From: Saprospiraceae bacterium
GTDB taxonomy: Bacteria > Bacteroidota > Bacteroidia > Chitinophagales > Saprospiraceae
Assembly: GCA_023299965.1 (NCBI GenBank)
Contig: JALZVN010000374.1
Location: 1 to 6,476, forward strand
Length of the DNA stretch: 6,476 bases
Direction: 5' to 3'
Position 1 is the stretch's first letter, and each line of letters opens with the position of its first letter. The notes beneath the pieces are model-generated. The model did no database searches. It was not told the DNA's origin and saw only the letters and a program-made list of their open reading frames with translations. The position numbers and the translations under genes were made by a program. Shown piece by piece: positions 1 to 5,811 of the stretch.

Positions 1-384
1 ATGATTGTCTTTTTTCCAAAATTGAAATTTCGTATTTGCGCTTTCATACTTTGCATGATACTTCATTAGCTTAGTTAGCCATGCCTGACGACATTCTTTT
101 GGATTTTGTGTAATCTCTTTGATAATGGATGTAGCTGTATAACTCTTAAAATCACGAATTATATTTGAAAGTTTGAATCCTTCTTTTGCTGAGATTAATA
201 AATGCAAATGATTGCTCATAATGACATATGCATGTACTGATAAGCCTTTGTTTTTTGAACAAAAATTTAGACTTCCTACTACTATATCCTTATAGGTCTT
301 TCGCGTAAAAACATCTATTCATCCGACTACTGTTGGTGTAATAAAGTGAAGATTATTTTGGTTGGTGATCTTATATCCATTCAT
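1..384 (-). pseudogene. RAYT / IS200-like Y1 transposase, nonsense-disrupted and cut by the window edge
   Basis: This reads as a REP-associated tyrosine transposase, an HUH-type single-strand nuclease that nicks at REP-like hairpins. From ATG at 384 the frame opens MNGYKITNQNNLHFITPTVVG, a typical Bacteroidota RAYT N-terminus. It then hits TGA at 319-321 and continues in the same frame with IDVFTRKTYKDIVVGSL, so the stop replaces the Trp expected in 'VGWxDVFTR'. Downstream the frame stays open to base 1 (128 codons in all). It includes AYVIMSNHLHLL, with the metal-binding HxH motif at about residues 59-61, and RDFKSYTATSII. The catalytic Tyr region (usually 'YIHNNPV') would lie beyond the left edge. 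The only damage seen is TGG to TGA, so decay looks recent. No later ATG could restore the N-terminal strand. A sequencing error or stop readthrough cannot be excluded. A REP-like hairpin lies upstream at 457-480. Confidence 0.88.
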
Positions 385-430
385 GATCTCTAAATTTTTG
401 TTTTCTAAAGATACCGAATTATTCTTTACA

Positions 431-490
431 CTTAAAAAGGCTAAACACTTGCATAGGATCCATGGCTTTATCCATGGATCAACGGGGAAA
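431..490. repeat. REP-like hairpin upstream of the RAYT
   Basis: A perfect 9-bp inverted repeat, GATCCATGG (457-465) and CCATGGATC (472-480), encloses the loop CTTTAT. The surrounding sequence, roughly aaaaaggct...cacttgcat, then ggatccatggct, then gatcaacgggg, aligns with the right-hand end of the repeats at 1692-1900 and 2013-2222 (aaaaagctt...tacttgtat, ggatccatggct, ggaccaaggg). It starts 73 bp upstream of the transposase start codon, the usual place for the REP a RAYT recognises. The rest of the gap between the transposase and the PadR gene (384-593) shows no gene and no clear promoter. Confidence 0.65.
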
Positions 491-593
491 AACTTCAGCC
501 AAAATATGTTGATATTGTTCACTATACCTAAGAATCTTATATATTCCACACCATTTACTTGCCTTACCTAATATTCTTATGTATATTTAAGCT

Positions 594-923
594 ATGAATT
601 CAAAATTGCTTAGAGGTAGTCTCGAAACTATAGTTATTAAATTGCTCAGCGATAATGCTGAGATGTATGGCTATGAAATCACACAAAAGGTGAAAGAGAT
701 AACAAGTGGGGAACTCAAATTAACTGAAGGCGCTCTATACCCTACCCTACACAAGCTAGAGGGTAAAGGTATTTTGAGTGTAGAAACAAAGAGCATCGGT
801 AATCGAAATCGAAAATATTATTCCCTAACCAAATCTGGAAAGAAAGAACTCAAGCAACAGATGAGTGATATGGAATCTTATATCGCTAATATGATATTAT
901 TGTTAAACCCAAAACTAGACTAA
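594..923 (+). CDS. PadR-family transcriptional regulator
   Basis: A 109-aa winged-helix DNA-binding protein of the PadR family, the usual length for the short (PadR-s1) type. The N-terminal part MNSKLLRGSLETIVIKLL opens the first helix. YGYEI (25-29) is the family signature, and LTEGALYPTLHKLEGKGIL (43-61) is the recognition-helix region ('GtLYptLhrLEkeGlI'). RNRKYYSLTKSGKKEL (71-86) is the wing followed by the dimerisation helix. PadR proteins usually repress their own operon and are released by a ligand or stress signal. The next gene starts 3 bp after the stop, so both are probably one transcript, and this protein probably controls its membrane partner. ATG at 594 is chosen because family homology starts there. 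No Shine-Dalgarno sequence is seen, as usual in Bacteroidota. The ligand cannot be told from sequence. Confidence 0.93.
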   Translation: MNSKLLRGSLETIVIKLLSDNAEMYGYEITQKVKEITSGELKLTEGALYPTLHKLEGKGILSVETKSIGNRNRKYYSLTKSGKKELKQQMSDMESYIANMILLLNPKLD

Positions 924-926
924 TCC

Positions 927-1628
927 ATGTCCATCGAATTGTCAAACCAACAAATAGAAAACCTTTTTGCTTTTGTAAAAGAAAAGTATGTACGATATAT
1001 TGATGTCCAATATGAATTGGTTGACCATCTAGCCACTGCCATCGAAGAGGAAATGAACCAAGATGATCAGTTGAGCTTTGAGGCTGCACTAAAAGAAGTA
1101 TACGCTAGATTTCCTATTACTGGTTTTGACAAATTCCTTAGAGAAAAAGAGAAGGCTATGATAAGTTATTGGAGACGAAAAATAGGAAGTATCATCATGC
1201 AATATTTAAGTCTACCAAAACTAGTGATGACTATGATGCTACTTGTACTTTACGGAACTCTTACCAGTATTCATAGTAAATGGAGTCTTGGACTCTGTTT
1301 CACGCTTTGTATTGCAGCACTTATTTACTCCCTCTTTTTTATAAATAATGGGTCAAACAATTCCACTAGTAACTATCTAGTACTTCAAAAATTTAATCAG
1401 ATTAGCGGCGGAGGAACTCTTGCCTTATTACCTCTTTGTTTTGCGAATGTACTGCCTAGTTTCAATTCTCTTTCGCCTTTAATGTTCACGAGTTGGCAAT
1501 TCTATCTTGTTACATTGTTTTGCACTATTTCAACTGTGTTGGTACATGCAAGTATCTTTGAATTTCCCAAAATTATTAAACAGGAGATTGATAATAAATA
1601 CGCTCATTTGAATATTAAGCTAGCATAA
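927..1628 (+). CDS. PadR-linked four-TM membrane protein with helical N-terminal domain
   Basis: A 233-aa protein I recognise only as the type often found directly after a short PadR gene in Bacteroidota; no function is established to my knowledge. Residues 1-80 are soluble and charged, largely helical, with YIDVQYELVDHLATAIEEEM (24-43) followed by FEAALKEVYARFP (51-63). This resembles the small helical 'permease prefix' or DUF1700-like domains of other PadR-controlled membrane proteins, but that is inference. Four hydrophobic segments follow at about 97-115, 119-139, 161-179 and 188-210, then a short charged tail (FPKIIKQEIDNKYAHLNIKLA). Both termini are probably cytoplasmic. The 3-bp gap to the PadR gene implies co-transcription and probably translational coupling. 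No catalytic motif is seen, so a sensing, envelope-stress or partner role is more likely than transport. Confidence 0.8.
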   Translation: MSIELSNQQIENLFAFVKEKYVRYIDVQYELVDHLATAIEEEMNQDDQLSFEAALKEVYARFPITGFDKFLREKEKAMISYWRRKIGSIIMQYLSLPKLVMTMMLLVLYGTLTSIHSKWSLGLCFTLCIAALIYSLFFINNGSNNSTSNYLVLQKFNQISGGGTLALLPLCFANVLPSFNSLSPLMFTSWQFYLVTLFCTISTVLVHASIFEFPKIIKQEIDNKYAHLNIKLA

Positions 1629-1633
1629 AAAAA

Positions 1634-1660
1634 TCGGGTTCATCGACAGTTGAAGCCCTT
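1634..1660. repeat. Degenerate REP-like fragment
   Basis: Just after the stop codon of the membrane-protein gene, the run gttcatcgacagttgaag followed by cccttgcg resembles the left-hand hairpin of the repeats that follow (gttcgtcgagggctgaag, then tccttgat). It also partly matches their reverse complement. It looks like a worn copy. It may also end the plus-strand transcript, but there is no T-run. Support is by eye only. Confidence 0.35.
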
Positions 1661-1691
1661 GCGTTAGGACACAAATCTTATAGACTTAGAC

Positions 1692-1900
1692 CCCGTTCGT
1701 CGAGGGCTGAAGTCCTTGATGCCATACAAGTATCTAGTTTTGCCTAACTATGATGATAGCCAACTTCTTTTTGATCAACAAGTACCAAGCCTGAATTAAA
1801 AGTATTATAATATCAATCGCTAGAATCTTAAAAAGCTTAGCTGGATACTTGTATCGGATCCATGGCTGGAGCCACGGACCAAGGGAGTTGTTTTTTATTG
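1692..1900. repeat. Composite REP-pair repeat, copy A
   Basis: This is the first of two copies of a roughly 209-bp unit. The left end is a hairpin, TCGAGGGCT / AGTCCTTGA (1700-1719), followed by ATACAAGTATC (1724-1734). The right end has the inverse, GATACTTGTAT (1844-1854), followed by a second, different hairpin, CCATGGCT / AGCCACGG (about 1860-1877). The unit is therefore an inverted pair of two distinct REPs, each trailed by the same 11-bp motif, around an AT-rich core of about 110 bp. A short reading frame across it on the minus strand is not a gene. The right-hand hairpin folds better on the minus strand, where the A-C mismatch becomes a G-T wobble. The layout resembles a BIME or RAYT-mobilised non-autonomous element. 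Confidence 0.8.
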
Positions 1901-1937
1901 AAATCAAACTTGTAAATGTGCTATTTAGTATAAGCAC

Positions 1938-1964
1938 AAAAAGGCTTGGCTGGACAGCTGCATA
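1938..1964. repeat. Degenerate fragment of the REP-pair repeat
   Basis: The stretch aaaaaggcttggctggac followed by agctgcata resembles aaaaagcttagctggata followed by cttgtatc near the right end of copy A (from 1830). The palindromic hairpin that should follow is missing. It may be the remains of a third unit between copies A and B, or a chance match in AT-rich sequence. Confidence 0.35.
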
Positions 1965-2012
1965 CCATCTATGATTTCCTCAATAGAGCAATAGATAAAA
2001 AACAAAAAAAAT

Positions 2013-2222
2013 CCCGTTCGTCAAGGGCTGAAGTCCTTGATGCCATACAAGTATCTAGTTATACCTAACTATGATGATAGTCAACTTCTATTTGATCAAC
2101 AAGTACCAAGTCTGGAGTAAAAGAATTATAATATCAATCGCTAGAATCTTAAAAAGCTTAGCTGGATACTTGTATCGGATCCATGGCTAGAGCCACGGAC
2201 CAAGGGAGTTGTTTTTTTATTG
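2013..2222. repeat. Composite REP-pair repeat, copy B
   Basis: This is a direct repeat of copy A at an offset of 321 bp. By hand alignment there are about ten substitutions and one extra T over roughly 209 bp. It has the same plan: hairpin TCAAGGGCT / AGTCCTTGA (2021-2040), ATACAAGTATC (2045-2055), core, GATACTTGTAT (2165-2175), then the hairpin with TGGCT / AGCCA around the dinucleotide AG. In the left hairpin, A at position 3 restores a Watson-Crick pair that is a wobble in copy A. The right end runs through the stop codon (2217-2219) and last sense codon of the minus-strand thioredoxin-like gene, so it lies in that gene's 3' end and may act as its terminator or mRNA stabiliser. Confidence 0.82.
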
Positions 2223-3647
2223 TGCAGCCTGCATCAACTTCATAAAGTCACCAATAGTTGCGTTAAGATTACCAGAAGATAGATAGTTTTGATATCCAAA
2301 TTTATCTACAACAAGGTAAAAAGGTAAGGTGTCAAATTTCATCTTGTCCTGGAAGTCGCCAAGGTCAAGTCCGAATACGTGGGTACCAGGTATATTATGT
2401 TTAGGCAAGGTTTGTTTCCATACAGCTTCGGTTCGATCAAGATTAACATTAAGCATCACCACCCCACTCTGAGCCAACTGCTCGCGAGTAGCTCGAGTCT
2501 CTTCAAAGCCTTTAATACAAGGTCGACACCAACTCGCCCAAAGGCTAACGTAGACTACTTTGCCTCTTAAGTTTTCAAGAGTCTGTTCTGTGTTATCCAA
2601 GTTTTGGAAGGTGAAGTTAGGTACCGTTTTCTTTTTAAGATACTGCATTTGGTTTCCAAACCAAGTTTCTAAAGATTCGGTGTAATCTTGATATTGGTTG
2701 TATCTTTTAAACTCTTTGAATTTTCTTTGTGCCATCTGAGGGTCTCCCATTCGGAAAGCATTTAACATCAATTTGGCTTGCATGAAAGATTTGGACTTTC
2801 CATTGAGATTACGTTCTACAAAACGGTAATAATGAATATCATCCCCAGAACTCACATCTACCGGATTCTCCAAATTGAGATAATGTATAAAGGCACTCAG
2901 GAGATTTTGGAATACGGGGTATGCCAAAGAGTAGTCATCATTGATGTCGACCGTCTGCAATAAACGATACTTGAGCCAGTAGTTGCTAAGTTGATTGGCA
3001 GGAATACGATCTGCGTTGAAAATAAAATAGGCAAACTTTCTAGTTTCGTAGTCCCAATTCAATTCTTTGCGAAGGTAATTTCTCAGCTCTGGACTAATCC
3101 CCGCAGTACGATTCATATAGTCTTCCTGATACTTCATCTCTCGTTCAATGAAATCAAAGTAGTCTTGCACTCCGTATGACTTAGCTCTTTGCGCTAATTC
3201 TTTTTCAAATTCAGTATTAAGAAAACCTTTGCTGTAGATTTCCTTTTCTCCATCAATGGATAAAAAATTGCTGTGGTAAGCTTTCAAGAAATTATTATCC
3301 GCCTCGCGATCTCCAATAAAGAAAAGAGAACCTTTTACATCTTTAACATTAAATCGGAAGGATACTTTACGATCTATAGGGCGTACAAAAATTTCAATTT
3401 GTTCTTCCTCCAAGGTAAAGCGCACAGTCTGTGGATAATCTATCTCGATAGAGATGTGCATTTCATTGTTATCCTTAATCGTACCAGAGTATTTTACTTC
3501 TTCTCCTGTAAGCTCATTAATCTGGCGATATAGTTTGTACTCCTTGCCAGCACCATGCTCAATGGTAGCTGAAAACTGCACAAAACCTGCTTGACAGTAT
3601 AAATAAAGGAAACTAAACAGAAGCGTATATAAAACTCTCATAGGCAT
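2217..3647 (-). CDS. Exported TlpA-like thioredoxin-fold protein
   Basis: A 476-aa exported thiol-disulfide oxidoreductase-like protein. A signal peptide is visible (MPMRVLYTLLFSFLYLYCQA). A second ATG two codons in (3641) gives an equally good one, and I cannot choose between them. Residues 25-115 look like a beta-rich N-terminal domain of the DUF4369 kind (inference). A helical middle region follows (about 120-335), rich in charged and aromatic residues. The C-terminal thioredoxin fold (about 342-476) has GKVVYVSLWASWCRPC with the active-site Cys pair at 374 and 377, and the cis-proline region FDTLPFYLVVD (Pro442). Such proteins are common in the Bacteroidota periplasm or outer envelope, where they reduce or shuffle disulfides. 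The partner is unknown. The stop codon lies inside repeat copy B, so the C-terminus may have been set by that insertion. The DUF4403-like gene is 79 bp upstream on the same strand. Confidence 0.9.
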   Translation of the reverse strand: MPMRVLYTLLFSFLYLYCQAGFVQFSATIEHGAGKEYKLYRQINELTGEEVKYSGTIKDNNEMHISIEIDYPQTVRFTLEEEQIEIFVRPIDRKVSFRFNVKDVKGSLFFIGDREADNNFLKAYHSNFLSIDGEKEIYSKGFLNTEFEKELAQRAKSYGVQDYFDFIEREMKYQEDYMNRTAGISPELRNYLRKELNWDYETRKFAYFIFNADRIPANQLSNYWLKYRLLQTVDINDDYSLAYPVFQNLLSAFIHYLNLENPVDVSSGDDIHYYRFVERNLNGKSKSFMQAKLMLNAFRMGDPQMAQRKFKEFKRYNQYQDYTESLETWFGNQMQYLKKKTVPNFTFQNLDNTEQTLENLRGKVVYVSLWASWCRPCIKGFEETRATREQLAQSGVVMLNVNLDRTEAVWKQTLPKHNIPGTHVFGLDLGDFQDKMKFDTLPFYLVVDKFGYQNYLSSGNLNATIGDFMKLMQAAQ

Positions 3648-3659
3648 AATTCAGATACA

Positions 3660-3684
3660 CAAATATAACAATCCCTTGTTATAT
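3660..3684 (-). promoter_or_regulatory. Candidate promoter with overlapping 9-4-9 dyad
   Basis: On the minus strand TATATTTG (3667-3660) matches the Bacteroidota -7 consensus TAnnTTTG and would give a leader of only about 8 nt before ATG 3647. A TTTT about 17 nt upstream is a weak stand-in for the -33 TTTG. A perfect inverted repeat, ATATAACAA (3663-3671) and TTGTTATAT (3676-3684) around TCCC, overlaps the -7 element. That is the position expected of a repressor operator. It could instead be an AT-rich hairpin ending the upstream DUF4403-like transcript. The dyad is certain; its role is inferred. Confidence 0.45.
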
Positions 3685-3726
3685 AAAATGGTATAAAACC
3701 GAATAATCATATTGACTGTTATGCTT

Positions 3727-4950
3727 TTAGCTAAGTTGACCGTCAGCACTCACTTTCACATTACAGGCAAAGTGATCTTCTAAAAGCAGAAAGTCCATTA
3801 ACTCGACTTTAGTCATAGTAAGCTCAAAAGTTATGCCTTCTATATTGATTTCACTGAGTTTAGTGTTAAAATCCTTCACCATTTTGTCAAAAATAGGTCT
3901 CAATTCAATAGTTGTAAAATTCTCAATTTTCTTGTCAATTTTACCTTTAAACAAGAAGACTGCCGCCTTGACTAAAAAACTACTTGATTTGATCTCATAA
4001 TCCAATTGCTCAAGGTGAATTTTTTGATTTTCTTTATCTAGCCGTGGACTCAGAGATGCTTTTAGTGCACCACTAATGCCCCCTTTGATATTTGCCCCAA
4101 CATGCAATAATTTGTTTTTATACTCTAACTGTAAATCCTTGATTTGCAAATCCTCTTCCATTATCTTTACTTGAGCAAACTGCTTCGCCAATAAAGCGGT
4201 CAATAGCTGATAGTCCACCTTGACAGGTATATTGATTTCTGAAGCGGATGATTGTCCATCAAACTCTTGTATATGGGGCAAGGTCGCAAATATTTTTTCA
4301 GGGCTGCGCTTATCCCAGTTAATTTCTGCTTGAAAGGAAGTATGCGCTGCGAGCCCATAAACGCCCCCTTGTTCGGCTATATTGAATAAAAGATTATCTG
4401 GTCTAATAGACAAATGAATATTTGGGTCATAGTTATTAGGGATAGGGTTACTAAATTTATTAAGCTGTTCGGTTACTATTTTTTGCAAATCTATTCTTTT
4501 GGCGAGCTGTGTATCGATCTCTTTCCCTAATTTCTCATCAAAACTTTTGATCAATACGTTCAATGCTGCTTTGGTAGAAATCTTGAATTTTCCAATCTTC
4601 AAACTTGGCTTTTCTATCCATTGATGCTCTTGCAATCTTGTGGTGGTGCTAAAGGTAAAATCGGGTTTTATCTCATACGCCATCACCATAACAAGATGTA
4701 TAGTCCCTTGCCCTGTAAGGTTGATCCCCTCCTCTTTGTGATATTCTATTTCTATATCCGCAGCTACTATAATCTCATGATTAGAGACTTGATACTGGAC
4801 GTTATCTACGTTCTCGATCAATAAACTCCCTGGGGGAACTTCTATAGCCAAGCCGTCACTGCCAAGTATAGATTTTAACTGGGACTCAATGGTCCTCTGA
4901 ATAAAAGCCTTAGAAATGGTGGCTTGGATGGAGACAAAACTTTCCTTCAT
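3727..4950 (-). CDS. DUF4403-like protein
   Basis: A 407-aa protein I assign to the DUF4403 type from its overall pattern; its biochemical role is unknown. The N-terminus ESFVSIQATISKAFIQRTIES resembles the opening strand-helix of the family. WIEKPSLKIGKFKIS (111-125) and IHLSIRPDNLLFN (178-190) fit its internal motifs. The stretch around 281-342 (LLHVGANIKGGISG ... FLFKGKIDKKIE) fits the repeated second half. The protein alternates amphipathic strands with long helices (e.g. 127-165), as in two-lobed lipid-binding TULIP-like folds, but that fold is my inference. Family members are usually secreted or lipoproteins; here the start MKESFVSIQA shows no signal peptide. An in-frame TAG five codons upstream (4963-4965) rules out extension from an upstream ATG. 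It is 79 bp upstream of the thioredoxin-like gene on the same strand, but that gene seems to have its own promoter. Confidence 0.6.
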   Translation of the reverse strand: MKESFVSIQATISKAFIQRTIESQLKSILGSDGLAIEVPPGSLLIENVDNVQYQVSNHEIIVAADIEIEYHKEEGINLTGQGTIHLVMVMAYEIKPDFTFSTTTRLQEHQWIEKPSLKIGKFKISTKAALNVLIKSFDEKLGKEIDTQLAKRIDLQKIVTEQLNKFSNPIPNNYDPNIHLSIRPDNLLFNIAEQGGVYGLAAHTSFQAEINWDKRSPEKIFATLPHIQEFDGQSSASEINIPVKVDYQLLTALLAKQFAQVKIMEEDLQIKDLQLEYKNKLLHVGANIKGGISGALKASLSPRLDKENQKIHLEQLDYEIKSSSFLVKAAVFLFKGKIDKKIENFTTIELRPIFDKMVKDFNTKLSEINIEGITFELTMTKVELMDFLLLEDHFACNVKVSADGQLS

Positions 4951-5192
4951 ACAACAATGATACTACTTTAGCTAAAAAGAAGGCAAACTCCATCCATATG
5001 AATGATTATAAATGGTCCGTTTTTTTTGAAAAATACTATCTCATTTCAAAATAATCGCCTGGCTATCTTATTGTTGAAAAACGCATACAGATATACAACA
5101 CTCTGTCTATGATTGATTTGGATTGTGAGTATCAACCCATTGCCTTATCAATTCACCAAGTAGACGCCATAAAAATTTTATTGGACAAGCGC
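4951..5192. other. Intergenic stretch, no convincing gene
   Basis: This lies upstream of the minus-strand DUF4403-like gene and should hold its promoter, but I see no TAnnTTTG match on that strand. A plus-strand frame from ATG 5109 to TGA 5255 (48 aa, starting MIDLDCEYQPIALSIHQ) is open back to 5055. It resembles nothing I know and ends inside the hairpin at 5206-5253. It may be a gene remnant cut by an insertion. Confidence 0.4.
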
Positions 5193-5203
5193 TGTGGAAT
5201 GGT
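5193..5203 (+). repeat. Left direct repeat flanking the structured segment
   Basis: TGTGGAATGGT here recurs exactly at 5576-5586. Allowing one G deletion, the match extends to TGTGGAATGGT(G)AAC. It ends 3 bp before the first hairpin, so it could be a target-site duplication or recombination site bounding a segment of about 383 bp. Confidence 0.45.
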
Positions 5204-5205
5204 GA

Positions 5206-5464
5206 ACCCTCTAGAAGACAACAGCTCTTTACGACTGTTGTCTTCTAGAGGGTGAAGACCAAGTCAGGTCACCCTCTTCGGTGACCTGGCGAAGGGCCGA
5301 GCAGACTTGCGAGCCATGAAACATAGTGACCCTGACAGTCGCCTCTTCGCGAAATGTCAGGGATGGCCCCAAAACTACATCCCCCTTTACCAAGAAAGTT
5401 AAGAAAATCGAGTATAGGGGCATAAAAAAAGCCCCCCTCCAAATACATGGAGAGAGACCATCCC
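5206..5464. other. GC-rich multi-hairpin element, candidate structured ncRNA or non-autonomous insertion
   Basis: A dense run of perfect inverted repeats in sequence clearly richer in G+C than its surroundings. H1 has 19-bp perfect arms (5206-5224, 5235-5253) around loop CTCTTTACGA. H2 has 9 bp (5265-5273, 5280-5288), extendable by a G-T and a G-C pair, around loop CTCTTC. H3 is weaker (5295-5315: GGC, GCA, loop GACT, TGC, GCC). H4 pairs CCCTGACA (5330-5337) with TGTCAGGG (5355-5362), then CGC/GCG inside, around the same loop CTCTTC (5343-5348). Beyond are GGGGC/GCCCC (5417-5421, 5431-5435), CTCCA/TGGAG (5437-5441, 5448-5452) and a long-range GGGATGG/CCATCCC (5360-5366, 5458-5464). Reading frames across it on both strands look like by-products of the palindromes. 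No known RNA family is recognised, and no T-run marks a terminator. The strand of any RNA is undecided. Confidence 0.6.
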
Positions 5465-5466
5465 AT

Positions 5467-5599
5467 AAACCGATTACGATTTTAATATCTTCAGTCCTAC
5501 ATCTACATGCAGGTGTATGTTTGTCTAATAAAAGTTAAATTGAGTGAGGCTGTAAAAGCCTTCTGCTAAACGGTTTGTGGAATGGTAACGTAATCGTTT
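5467..5599. repeat. Inverted repeat arms AAAC-CGATTACG / CGTAATCG-TTT
   Basis: CGATTACG (5471-5478) is the exact reverse complement of CGTAATCG (5589-5596). Adding AAA (5467-5469) and TTT (5597-5599) across a bulged C gives an 11-bp arm around about 110 nt. AAACCG (5467-5472) can alternatively pair with CGGTTT (5571-5576). A small hairpin AGGCT / AGCCT sits inside (about 5547-5561). The pair straddles the right direct repeat. Confidence 0.4.
5576..5586 (+). repeat. Right direct repeat flanking the structured segment
   Basis: Exact second copy of TGTGGAATGGT found at 5193-5203. In a 6.5-kb AT-rich window a few 11-mers will repeat by chance. The reason to note this pair is its position on both sides of the hairpin cluster and the extended near-match. 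Confidence 0.45.
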
Positions 5600-5674
5600 C
5601 GACTACATGACAAATATACAGCAATGCAGACAATTATATAATACCCCGAAAATGGTATTTTTAGAGTAAGTCTT

Positions 5675-5704
5675 GTAAAATGAGTCATTTTACGAAAGCA
5701 TGCT
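5675..5704. promoter_or_regulatory. Adjacent perfect palindromes in AT-rich non-coding DNA
   Basis: GTAAAATGA (5675-5683), a central G, then TCATTTTAC (5685-5693) form a perfect 9-1-9 dyad. Four bases later comes the 8-bp palindrome AGCATGCT (5697-5704). The very short centre favours a protein-binding dyad over an RNA hairpin, though a 7-bp stem with loop GAGTC is possible. No gene starts nearby on either strand: the next start is ATG 5971, about 270 bp away. Confidence 0.35.
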
Positions 5705-5811
5705 CAAAATATAATATATATAATTGCTCACACACAACGTTTTTATTCTATAATATGGAGCTATTGCAGTATTATATTTCAATAATATCATATGTTAGAT
5801 TTATAGCATAT

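Noticed and set aside
385..549. Upstream extension of the transposase frame beyond ATG 384
   Set aside because: Family homology starts at MNGYKI. Upstream codons translate the REP-like hairpin and have no family match.
1734..1937. Minus-strand 67-aa frame (MLILNSTFTSLISI...)
   Set aside because: It lies within repeat copy A and its flank. The PW-x-PW-like residues come from translating the CCATGG palindrome, as also happens in the frame through the hairpin at 457-480.
2379..3533. Several plus-strand frames antisense to the thioredoxin-like gene
   Set aside because: They are shadows of a clear minus-strand gene with signal peptide and WCRPC motif.
5109..5255. Plus-strand 48-aa frame as a small gene
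   Set aside because: No homology is recognised, there is no promoter, and the last third is the 19-bp inverted repeat. It is kept only as a possible remnant.
5206..5464. Known RNA or mobile classes: tRNA, tmRNA, SRP RNA, RNase P, retron msr-msd, integron attC, CRISPR
   Set aside because: None of the defining motifs is present (no T-loop/acceptor pair, no SRP tetraloop region, no reverse transcriptase nearby, no GTTRRRY core, no regular spacers).
5229..5538. Overlapping frames on both strands through the hairpin cluster
   Set aside because: Frames open on both strands at once are expected from GC-rich palindromes. The products have no recognisable domain, and the plus frame relies on a GTG start.
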